The notes below the pieces were generated by a model. That model worked only from the letters and a program-made list of their open reading frames with translations. It was not told the DNA's origin and ran no database searches. The position numbers and the translations under genes are program-made. A stretch of 5,503 nt of DNA, taken from an uncultured cyanobacterium. Lineage in GTDB: Bacteria; Cyanobacteriota; Vampirovibrionia; Gastranaerophilales; Gastranaerophilaceae. Within the stretch, counting starts at the first letter, position 1. The number at the start of each line of letters is the position of its first letter. The stretch covers positions 1 to 5,503 of the forward strand of contig CAMTNN010000111.1 of assembly GCA_947073895.1 (NCBI GenBank). The letters are read 5' to 3'. Below, in pieces: positions 1 to 4,830 of the stretch.

Positions 1-2
1 TT

Positions 3-776
3 AAAATCATTGATATGAATCTTGTGAAGGAAAATAATATGGACAAACAATTAGAACGAGAAATCAAAGTCATGAAAATCATGAATCACCCTAATCTGAT
101 AAAACTTCATGCTGTTTTGCATTCACCAAAGAACTATTTTTTAGTTCTTGATTTGGCAGAAGGAGGTGAGTTGTTCAACAAGCTTGCACAAGATGGACCT
201 CTTCCAGAAGCAGCAGCCCGCTCATACTTCCAACAACTTATTGATGCTCTCGATTATATGCATAAACATAATACCATTCATCGTGATTTAAAGCCATTTA
301 ATATTTTTACTGACTATAAGATGACACCACATATAAGAGGCACTGAATTAGCAATCATGTTAAATAATAAAGATAAGAAAATTATAATGAATGAAATTAA
401 AGGTACAGCAGCATATCTTGCACCAGAAGTATATTTGAGGAAAGAATATAGTGAAAAAAGTGATGTATATAGTTATGGACTTTTGATATATGAAATCCTC
501 ACAGAAAAGAAACCATTCGACAAATATTCGAATGCTATTGAAATCAAAGAAGAAATATGTGATAAAAGACATCGTCCTGAATTTGAACAACCAATCAATA
601 AAACATATCGTCAACTCATTGAACGCTGTTGGTCACAAAATCCAGAAGATCGACCCACATTTTCAGAAATATTAAATGAACTTGAAAAAAATGATAAATT
701 TATTTCTGAATTTTATGAAGAAATCGAATTTGAATATTTGAGCAAGGAAAAATTTCAAAAATTTCTTCTCAATTAA
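3..776 (+). CDS. Eukaryotic-type protein kinase-like protein, 5' end outside window, probable pseudokinase
   Basis: The reading frame is open to the left edge. The first complete codon is AAA (3-5), giving K-I-I-D before the first ATG at 15, and this matches the VAxK-I-I-D strand of kinases, so that Lys is probably the ATP-binding one and the true start lies upstream. Counting from the ATG: helix C with REIKVMKIMNHPNLIKLH (16-32), hinge LVLDLAEGGELF (43-54), catalytic loop HRDLKPFN (89-96), LAPEV (135-139), SDVYSYG with the helix F Asp (149-155), and CWSQNPEDRPTFSEIL (205-220). Where DFG should stand (about 109-111) the sequence reads G-T-E within IRGTELA, so the Mg-binding Asp is absent and phosphotransfer is doubtful. 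Residues 10-95 resemble CAMK/SNF1 kinases; residues 96-222 resemble TKL kinases of parabasalids or amoebae. An acidic, aromatic tail of about 30 residues follows. Two TAA stops occur in tandem (774-779). It does not look like a typical bacterial Hanks-type (PknB) kinase. Substrate unknown. Confidence 0.85.
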   Translation, partial: KIIDMNLVKENNMDKQLEREIKVMKIMNHPNLIKLHAVLHSPKNYFLVLDLAEGGELFNKLAQDGPLPEAAARSYFQQLIDALDYMHKHNTIHRDLKPFNIFTDYKMTPHIRGTELAIMLNNKDKKIIMNEIKGTAAYLAPEVYLRKEYSEKSDVYSYGLLIYEILTEKKPFDKYSNAIEIKEEICDKRHRPEFEQPINKTYRQLIERCWSQNPEDRPTFSEILNELEKNDKFISEFYEEIEFEYLSKEKFQKFLLN

Positions 777-943
777 TAATTTAACCTTGTCAATTGTCTA
801 AATAAATAAATTTATTTTCAATCTGATAACCCGCTGCATGACAATGGCTCGTGATATGTTCAATGCTGAAAAACTGCAATTGTTCTTTTATACAATTCTT
901 ATTTGAATCATATTGATTTTTTTTGTGCTAGAATCTTTCATGT
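777..943. other. Intergenic region between kinase gene and efflux gene
   Basis: These 167 bases are AT-rich and hold no convincing gene. A perfect 14-base AT palindrome lies at 804-817 (AAATAAATTTATTT). A second inverted repeat, AATTGT/ACAATT with an 8-base loop, lies at 878-897, and a run of eight T at 917-924 follows about 20 bases later, too far for a normal intrinsic terminator. CAATTGT occurs twice (791-797 and 877-883). A 22-codon open frame (838-906) has no ribosome binding site. If the kinase gene is foreign, or the contig is misjoined, the junction could lie here. Confidence 0.5.
926..934 (+). promoter_or_regulatory. Extended -10 promoter element of the efflux gene
   Basis: TGC followed by TAGAAT (929-934) is an extended -10 box with 5 of 6 matches to TATAAT. 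No good -35 is seen: TTGAAT at 903-908 is 20 bases away and TTGATT at 913-918 only 10. Transcription would be expected to start about 7 bases downstream, near 941, almost on top of the ATG at 944. Confidence 0.45.
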
Positions 944-2206
944 ATGAAAAGATTAATTGCACTAACCCTGATTGCACTTAGTATTAATGCAGTGTCTGCA
1001 AAAGTTGTTAATGTTGACCTGGATGCTATGCTTCAAATTGGGATCGAACAAAATCATGATATTAAAATAAAAAGAATGGAGCTTGAATCTGCAGCGAAGG
1101 ATATTAAAATCGCTAACAGGCTTCAAAATCCTGAGCTACAGTCTAATATTATCATGGGAAATGTTGCTCTCGGGAATTCTTCTCAAGCCGGTCTGGTTTT
1201 TCCGTTAGAAGTTATGAAACGCGGGGCTAGAAAAAAAGTAGCAATTGAACAGTACAATATTAAAGAAACGGAATTAATGCAGTTTGAACATAATTATAAG
1301 CTTCAAATTATGAAAGCTTATTTCGATGTTTTATATGCAAAATCTGTATATAAAGTTCAGCAAGACCGATTAAAGTTATTTGAACAACTTGTGCAGATTA
1401 CTACAGATAGGCCTCAAAACTCACCTTCATATGAAATTGATAATTTGAAAGCGGATATTCAATATGCAACTCAAAAAATAGAAGTAAATCGTGCTAAGTC
1501 TGAACTTTTGTCGAAACAATTTGAGTTGAATAAACTGCTTAATACCGGTGATGATAGTATTATGTATGACACAGAGGAAGCTTCTCTTCTTGCAGATTGG
1601 CCGTTCTTGAATATAAAACTTCCTGATTATGATTTTATTGAAAGAGTTGCTTTAAGATTCAGTTATATGATTAAAATATCTGATTATAATGTTAAAAAAT
1701 CAGAAGAAGAATTAAAGCTTGTAAAAAGAAGTCGTGTTCCTGACGTAAGCCTCGCAGGAGGTTATGCTTGGCAGGTTCATTCAAATGCACCTAATAATTA
1801 CGGCGGAGCATTTGTTGGCTTTGGAATGGATGTTCCTGTTTTATATAACTACACTCCTGATATACAAAAAGCTGCAATATTTTTACAGAAAAGTAAGGCA
1901 AATAAGCGTGCTTATGAGTATCAGCTAAAATATGCATTAAAGACTGATTATAATATTTTTAAATATTCTGCTGAAAATATGGAATATTCAAAACAGATTT
2001 TGGAAGATTCAAAAAGAATAGTTAAACTTTCTACGGATAATTATATTTCAGGTAAGAACACTTATTCAGATTTGGTAATTAACGAAAATGCGCATCAGGA
2101 TATTATTGCCAATTATCTAATGGCAATGTCCAGACTCTTCTATTCGTATTTGGAATTAATGCAAGATATCGGACATGATATTTTGATAGAAAATGAGTTA
2201 TTGTAA
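944..2206 (+). CDS. TolC/CzcC-family outer-membrane efflux protein
   Basis: Predicted outer-membrane channel subunit of a tripartite export system; such proteins trimerise and join an inner-membrane pump through a periplasmic adaptor. The 420 residues fit the usual 400-450. Residues 1-19 form a signal peptide: K-R, a hydrophobic core LIALTLIALSINA, and a VSA cleavage site before Lys20, with no lipobox Cys. Two outer membrane efflux (OEP) repeats follow, about 24-200 and 228-410, each rich in long coiled-coil helices. RLQNPELQ (59-66) and FPLEVMKRGARKKVA (86-100) match the 'NPEL' and 'xPLExGGKRxxR' segments of CzcC-like members. The second repeat has a strand-like part (DVSLAGGYAW, GFGMDVPVL) and a helix with Y-SGKNTYSDLV (367-377). 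The start is fixed by the signal peptide, yet no Shine-Dalgarno sequence lies upstream. No pump or adaptor gene is in the window, so the exported substrate cannot be named; the metal-type (CusC/CzcC) resemblance is only suggestive. It indicates a two-membrane envelope. Confidence 0.88.
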   Translation: MKRLIALTLIALSINAVSAKVVNVDLDAMLQIGIEQNHDIKIKRMELESAAKDIKIANRLQNPELQSNIIMGNVALGNSSQAGLVFPLEVMKRGARKKVAIEQYNIKETELMQFEHNYKLQIMKAYFDVLYAKSVYKVQQDRLKLFEQLVQITTDRPQNSPSYEIDNLKADIQYATQKIEVNRAKSELLSKQFELNKLLNTGDDSIMYDTEEASLLADWPFLNIKLPDYDFIERVALRFSYMIKISDYNVKKSEEELKLVKRSRVPDVSLAGGYAWQVHSNAPNNYGGAFVGFGMDVPVLYNYTPDIQKAAIFLQKSKANKRAYEYQLKYALKTDYNIFKYSAENMEYSKQILEDSKRIVKLSTDNYISGKNTYSDLVINENAHQDIIANYLMAMSRLFYSYLELMQDIGHDILIENELL

Positions 2207-2380
2207 ACATTTGTAAATTTTGAAATAAACTTATAATCCCCTGTTGACTCTGTTTTTTGTTTGATTTAAGATTGAAATGCTATAGTCGAAAGTAATAGCC
2301 GGTTGGTGAAAAAAGAGGCATTGCGTCTCGTTTTTGACTGATTGAAACAGTAGATAATTACAAATATAAAGGAATTAAAA
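2207..2380 (+). promoter_or_regulatory. rpsJ upstream region: promoter and leader
   Basis: Best sigma-70-type promoter: TTGACT (2244-2249), a 17-base spacer, TAAGAT (2267-2272), with transcription starting near 2279. A second candidate is the extended -10 TGC-TATAGT (2278-2286), which lacks a clear -35. A perfect TATAAT at 2232-2237 has only TTGTAA (2211-2216) 15 bases before it. Any of these could drive the ribosomal operon, leaving a leader of roughly 90-140 bases that ends with AAAGGA (2368-2373), seven bases before the rpsJ ATG. No intrinsic terminator for the efflux gene is evident, so read-through into rpsJ is possible. Confidence 0.5.
2309..2335 (+). terminator. Possible attenuator hairpin with U-tract in the rpsJ leader
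   Basis: An A-run and AGAGGC (2314-2319) face GCGTCT (2323-2328) across a 3-base loop with one G-G mismatch. TTTTT follows at 2331-2335. The arrangement resembles a weak intrinsic terminator between the promoter candidates and rpsJ, where an attenuator of ribosomal protein synthesis would be expected. The stem is short, so folding is uncertain. Confidence 0.3.
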
Positions 2381-2707
2381 ATGACAGGTACAAAACAAGG
2401 TTCAAGACAAAGAATTAGAGTTTGTTTAAGATCTTACGAACACAAATTAGTTGACGTATCAGCTGAAAAAATCGTAGAAACTGCAAAAAGAACAGACGCT
2501 AAAGTTGCCGGTCCTATTCCTTTACCTACAAAAAGACGTATTTATTGTGTATTACGTTCACCACACGTTGATAAAAAATCACGTGAACACTTTGAGATTA
2601 GAACTCATAAGCGTATTATCGATATTTACGAACCTACTCAACAAACTACAGAAGAATTGAGTAGATTAGACTTACCTGCTGGTGTTGATATTGAAGTAAA
2701 ATTATAA
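2381..2707 (+). CDS. rpsJ: 30S ribosomal protein S10 (NusE)
   Basis: S10 is a small-subunit head protein; as NusE it also pairs with NusB in transcription antitermination. The 108 residues are normal for the family. Conserved stretches: [11 protein letters not shown] (28-38), [20 protein letters not shown] (44-63), [17 protein letters not shown] (67-83) and [13 protein letters not shown] (96-108). The wording of the second and last stretches is that of cyanobacterial S10 rather than that of Proteobacteria or Firmicutes. The start is supported by AAAGGA seven bases upstream. In Cyanobacteria rpsJ usually follows tuf in the str cluster; here it heads the S10 operon, with an efflux gene on its other side. 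The next gene, rplC, is 204 bases away. Confidence 0.98.
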   Translation: MTGTKQGSRQRIRVCLRSYEHKLVDVSAEKIVETAKRTDAKVAGPIPLPTKRRIYCVLRSPHVDKKSREHFEIRTHKRIIDIYEPTQQTTEELSRLDLPAGVDIEVKL

Positions 2708-2773
2708 TTTTGCTTTGAAAATACCACAAACTTTGAAAACTTAATAAGCATTATGCATATAATGTGAACTACA

Positions 2774-2811
2774 ACGTTTTAGGTAAGACGTGGGGAACGA
2801 ATGTTCCTAAA
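2774..2811 (+). promoter_or_regulatory. Overlapping inverted repeats, possible two-state RNA element
   Basis: GGAAC (2794-2798), loop GAAT, GTTCC (2803-2807) makes a tight hairpin. TTTAGG (2778-2783) can pair with CCTAAA (2806-2811), which shares two C bases with the first stem, so the two cannot both form completely. ACGT (2774-2777) can also pair with ACGT (2788-2791). The competing pairs suggest a switch or attenuator ahead of rplC; this is inferred by eye only. Confidence 0.35.
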
Positions 2812-2855
2812 GGTAAAGAAAAGGCAGTAGCGCTCGCAAGATGAAAGGCATAGAA

Positions 2856-2898
2856 TTGGCTTTTGCAATATAATGTTGCTTTGTGCCAAATTGTGCCA
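2856..2898 (+). promoter_or_regulatory. Imperfect hairpin and tandem 8-base repeat before rplC
   Basis: TTGGC (2856-2860) pairs with GCCAA (2885-2889), enclosing GCAA (2865-2868) pairing with TTGC (2876-2879). TTGTGCCA is repeated at 2881-2888 and 2891-2898, so a TGGC arm could pair with either copy. The ribosome binding site AAAGGA (2900-2905) begins two bases after the second copy, so the structure could affect access to rplC. Confidence 0.35.
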
Positions 2899-2911
2899 GA
2901 AAGGAAAAAAT

Positions 2912-3550
2912 ATGACACTAGGTGTAATAGGAAAGAAACTTGGAATGACTCAAATCTTTGATTCAGAAGGTTTGGCAGTTCCTGTAACCGTTATTAAAGT
3001 TGATTCAACTGTTGTAACTCAGGTTAAAACTGTTGAAACTGACGGTTATAATGCTATACAAGTTGGTACAATTGCAGCTAAAGAAAAACACTTAACAAAA
3101 GCTGAAATTGGACACTTCAAGAAAAATGGTTTGAACAACTACAGACACTTACAAGAATTCAGAGTTGAAAATCCTGCTGATTATAAAGTTGGTCAGGAAA
3201 TCGACTTAGCAGCAGTTCTTGCTGAAGTTCAGAAAGTTGATGTAACAGGTACTTCAATAGGTAAAGGTTTCCAAGGTACAGTAAAAAGATGGAACTTTGG
3301 AAGAGGACCAATGGCTCACGGTTCTAAAAACCACAGAGAACCAGGTTCAATTGGTGCAGGTACAACTCCTAGCCGTGTTATCAAAGGTAAAAGAATGGCT
3401 GGTAACATGGGTAACGAAAGAGTTACTATTACTAAATTGAAATTAGTTAAAGTAGATTCAGCTAACGGTTTAGTATTAGTAAAAGGTTCAGTACCTGGCT
3501 GCGAAGGCAGATTGGTAACTTTGGTTCCTACAAGAACTAAATGGAACTAG
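2912..3550 (+). CDS. rplC: 50S ribosomal protein L3
   Basis: L3 is an early assembly protein of the large subunit that binds 23S rRNA and reaches toward the peptidyl transferase centre. An in-frame ATG at 2873 would add 13 unrelated residues. The ATG at 2912 is chosen because it follows AAAGGA by six bases and yields the canonical start MTLGVIGKKLGMTQIF and a normal length of 212. Further conserved parts: GKGFQGTVKRWNFGRGPMAHG (117-137), SKNHREPGSIGAGTTPSRV (138-156) and GKRMAGNMGNERVT (159-172). The GAGTTP version, as in Cyanobacteria, lacks the Gln that PrmB methylates in enterobacterial L3. The last base of the stop codon begins a strong inverted repeat that extends into the rplD leader. 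Confidence 0.98.
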   Translation: MTLGVIGKKLGMTQIFDSEGLAVPVTVIKVDSTVVTQVKTVETDGYNAIQVGTIAAKEKHLTKAEIGHFKKNGLNNYRHLQEFRVENPADYKVGQEIDLAAVLAEVQKVDVTGTSIGKGFQGTVKRWNFGRGPMAHGSKNHREPGSIGAGTTPSRVIKGKRMAGNMGNERVTITKLKLVKVDSANGLVLVKGSVPGCEGRLVTLVPTRTKWN

Positions 3551-3598
3551 TCGACTGAGTCGACAGCCATATTTGGCTGGTCGGTAAGAACTTACCGA
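3550..3598 (+). promoter_or_regulatory. Three tandem hairpins directly after the rplC stop codon
   Basis: Hairpin 1: GTCGAC (3550-3555), TGA, GTCGAC (3559-3564), beginning on the last base of the TAG stop. Hairpin 2: AGCCA (3565-3569), TATT, TGGCT (3574-3578). Hairpin 3: TCGGTAAG (3581-3588), AA, CTTACCGA (3591-3598), an 8-base stem or 7 bases with a GAAC loop. CGAC (3561-3564) could instead extend hairpin 2 by pairing with GTCG (3580-3583), which competes with hairpins 1 and 3. No T-run follows, so this is not a standard intrinsic terminator. Possible roles are processing, mRNA stability, or control of rplD. Confidence 0.6.
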
Positions 3599-3622
3599 TA
3601 GACAAAACAAACAGTATTACAA

Positions 3623-3666
3623 GCCGCTCTTGCCATATAAAACGGGAAACCGAAAGGGGTAAGCGG
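3623..3666 (+). promoter_or_regulatory. Stem with GAAA-loop hairpin in the rplD leader
   Basis: CCGCT (3624-3628) is complementary to AGCGG (3662-3666), closing a region that contains CGG-GAAA-CCG (3643-3652), a GNRA-type tetraloop hairpin. A second CC-GAAA-GG (3650-3657) overlaps it and competes. The element ends just before the rplD ribosome binding site AAAAGGAAA (3672-3680). It could be a protein-binding RNA structure, for example for L4, but this is a guess. Confidence 0.35.
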
Positions 3667-3688
3667 AAAGCAAAAGGAAAAAATTAAA

Positions 3689-4315
3689 ATGTCAAAAGAA
3701 ATTTTAAGTATAAACGGAGAAAAATTAGGCGAAATCTCTTTAGCTAAAGAAGTATTCGCTGTTGAGCCAAACTTGCACGTAATGCACTTGGCATTAAGAA
3801 GACAATTGAACAACGCACGTCAAGGTTCTGCTTGCGCTAAAACAAGAGCAGAAGTTGCAGGCGGTGGAAGAAAACCTTGGAAACAAAAAGGTACTGGCCG
3901 CGCTCGTGCTGGTTCTTTAAGATCACCTCTCTTCGCTGGCGGTGGTGTTGTATTCGGACCAAAACCAAGAAGCTACGAAATTTCTATGCCACAACAAGCT
4001 AGAAAATTAGCTCTTAAATCTGCATTGTCTGCAAGACAAGAACAATTGGTTGTAGTAAAAGATTTCTCACAAATTGCTCAACCTAAAACAAAATTGATGG
4101 TTAGCGCTCTTAAAGCGTTAAACGTTTCAGGTAAGGTTTTAATCATCGCTGATACTAAAGCTGCTGAAAACGCAAACTTAGAATTAGCTGCTAGAAACAT
4201 CCCTAGCGTAAAAATGATTTTACCGTCAAACTTGAATGTGAAAGATTTGTTGGAAGCTGATTTCGTTGTAATCACAGAATCTGCAGTCAACGTAATTACT
4301 GAAAGGTTGCAATAA
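3689..4315 (+). CDS. rplD: 50S ribosomal protein L4
   Basis: L4 binds 23S rRNA domain I and sends a long loop into the peptide exit tunnel. In E. coli it also represses its own S10 operon through the leader RNA. The 208 residues fit the family. The tunnel-loop signature is complete: RAEVAGGGRKPWKQKGTGRA (53-72) followed by RAGSLRSPLFAGGGVVFGPK (73-92). The C-terminal Rossmann-like half includes SGKVLIIAD (147-155), IPSVKMILPSNLNVKDLL (171-188) and a final FVVITESAVNVITERL. The loop wording resembles cyanobacterial L4. The stop TAA overlaps the rplW start ATG by one base (A4315), which indicates translational coupling. In contrast, 138 bases of structured spacer separate it from rplC. Confidence 0.98.
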   Translation: MSKEILSINGEKLGEISLAKEVFAVEPNLHVMHLALRRQLNNARQGSACAKTRAEVAGGGRKPWKQKGTGRARAGSLRSPLFAGGGVVFGPKPRSYEISMPQQARKLALKSALSARQEQLVVVKDFSQIAQPKTKLMVSALKALNVSGKVLIIADTKAAENANLELAARNIPSVKMILPSNLNVKDLLEADFVVITESAVNVITERLQ

Positions 4316-4620
4316 TGAGTAAGAATACAAACATCGAAAAATTATACGGAATCATCAAAAAACCGTTAATCACAGAAAAATCTATGATGGCAACATCATT
4401 AGGACAATATACATTCGAAGTGCAAAAAGATGCAACTAAAGTTGAAATTGCACAAGCAGTAGAATTAGCTTTTCCTGGAAGAAAAGTTAAAAAAGTAAGA
4501 ACAGTTTACATGCCATCTCACGCAAAAAGAATGGGCTTGAAACAAGGCAGAACTGATTCAAGCAAAAAAGCAATCGTAACCATCGAAGGTGATCCGATTG
4601 AAGAGATTGTTGGAGTATAG
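4315..4620 (+). CDS. rplW: 50S ribosomal protein L23
   Basis: L23 sits at the exit of the peptide tunnel and is the docking site for trigger factor and the signal recognition particle. The 101 residues are typical. Conserved features are IIKKPLITEKS (13-23), YTFEVQKDATKVEIAQAVE (32-50) and KVKKVRTVYMP (57-67) leading to a basic loop HAKRMGLKQGR (69-79). The ribosome binding site AAAGG (4302-4306) lies inside the end of rplD and the ATG overlaps the rplD stop, so the two are probably co-translated. A 210-base spacer follows before rplB. Confidence 0.97.
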   Translation: MSKNTNIEKLYGIIKKPLITEKSMMATSLGQYTFEVQKDATKVEIAQAVELAFPGRKVKKVRTVYMPSHAKRMGLKQGRTDSSKKAIVTIEGDPIEEIVGV

Positions 4621-4627
4621 CGGATTT

Positions 4628-4671
4628 TGCGTAGTGCGCCGTGTGAGTGCGTAGCACGAACCCAGCACGAA
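4628..4671 (+). repeat. Short direct repeats TGCGTAG and AGCACGAA
   Basis: TGCGTAG occurs at 4628-4634 and 4648-4654, 20 bases apart. AGCACGAA occurs at 4653-4660 and 4664-4671, 11 bases apart. GTGC-GTA-GCAC (4647-4657) forms a small hairpin across them. GCGA and ACGA units recur further on to about 4713. Confidence 0.6.
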
Positions 4672-4678
4672 GTAGCGA

Positions 4679-4720
4679 GGACAAAGCGAATGGCAACGAA
4701 GTGAAATGAGCGACTTGTCC
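4679..4720 (+). repeat. Inverted repeat GGACAA/TTGTCC
   Basis: GGACAA (4679-4684) faces TTGTCC (4715-4720) across 30 bases; bulging A4685 adds one more pair, G4686-C4714. The purine-rich interior carries repeated GCGA/ACGA units. The form is that of a dispersed palindromic element or a structured leader RNA; which one cannot be told from a single copy. Confidence 0.45.
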
Positions 4721-4741
4721 GAGTGGAGCAATAATCCAAGA

Positions 4742-4756
4742 CCTGTGTAAAACAGG
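4742..4756 (+). repeat. Small hairpin CCTGT/ACAGG
   Basis: CCTGT (4742-4746), loop GTAAA, ACAGG (4752-4756) is a perfect 5-base stem. No T-run follows, so it is not a terminator. Confidence 0.45.
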
Positions 4757-4776
4757 CAACCAACAAAAGTAATGGG

Positions 4777-4795
4777 GCGCAGCCGATAAATGCGC
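4777..4795 (+). repeat. Small hairpin GCGCA/TGCGC before rplB
   Basis: GCGCA (4777-4781), a 9-base loop, TGCGC (4791-4795) is a perfect 5-base GC-rich stem, 20 bases ahead of the rplB ribosome binding site, which it leaves free. Confidence 0.45.
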
Positions 4796-4830
4796 AAAGG
4801 TAAAAAAGCCAAAACAAAGGAGAAAACAAA

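Larger units (their letters stand above)
2708..2911 (+). other. Long structured spacer between rpsJ and rplC
   Basis: 204 bases lie between the S10 stop and the L3 start, much longer than is usual in this operon. The first 65 bases are AT-rich and plain. From about 2774 onward the sequence is less AT-rich and contains two groups of inverted repeats, listed separately. A 9-codon open frame (2801-2830, MFLKVKKRQ) follows a GGGG run and could be a leader peptide, but it is too short to support as a gene. Confidence 0.6.
4621..4830 (+). other. Long, repeat-rich spacer between rplW and rplB
   Basis: These 210 bases are clearly richer in G and C than the flanking genes and hold no supportable + strand gene. 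They contain short direct repeats near the start, then three inverted repeats, and end with a strong ribosome binding site AAAGGAG (4816-4822) eight bases before the rplB ATG. Overlapping minus-strand open frames of 84-131 codons cover the spacer, but they run into rplW or rplB and show no protein-like features. AAAGGTAAA at 4796-4804 also occurs in the rplC leader (2809-2817). Confidence 0.6.

Noticed and set aside
360..614. Minus-strand open frame of 84 codons inside the kinase gene
   Set aside because: It is the antisense shadow of the kinase; its Phe/Ile-rich content comes from the AT-rich complementary strand.
838..906. 22-codon open frame before the efflux gene (MTMARDMFNAEKLQLF...)
   Set aside because: Short, without a ribosome binding site and not recognisable; it may be chance or a gene remnant.
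2801..2830. 9-codon open frame in the rplC leader as a leader peptide
   Set aside because: It follows a GGGG run, but it is too short to separate from chance and has no run of regulatory codons.
2873..2911. Upstream in-frame ATG for rplC
   Set aside because: It would add 13 residues not seen in L3 and has no ribosome binding site at the right distance, whereas the ATG at 2912 has both.
3581..3598. Intrinsic terminator after rplC
   Set aside because: The stem is strong, but the following bases (TAGACAAAAC) contain no T-run, and the operon continues.
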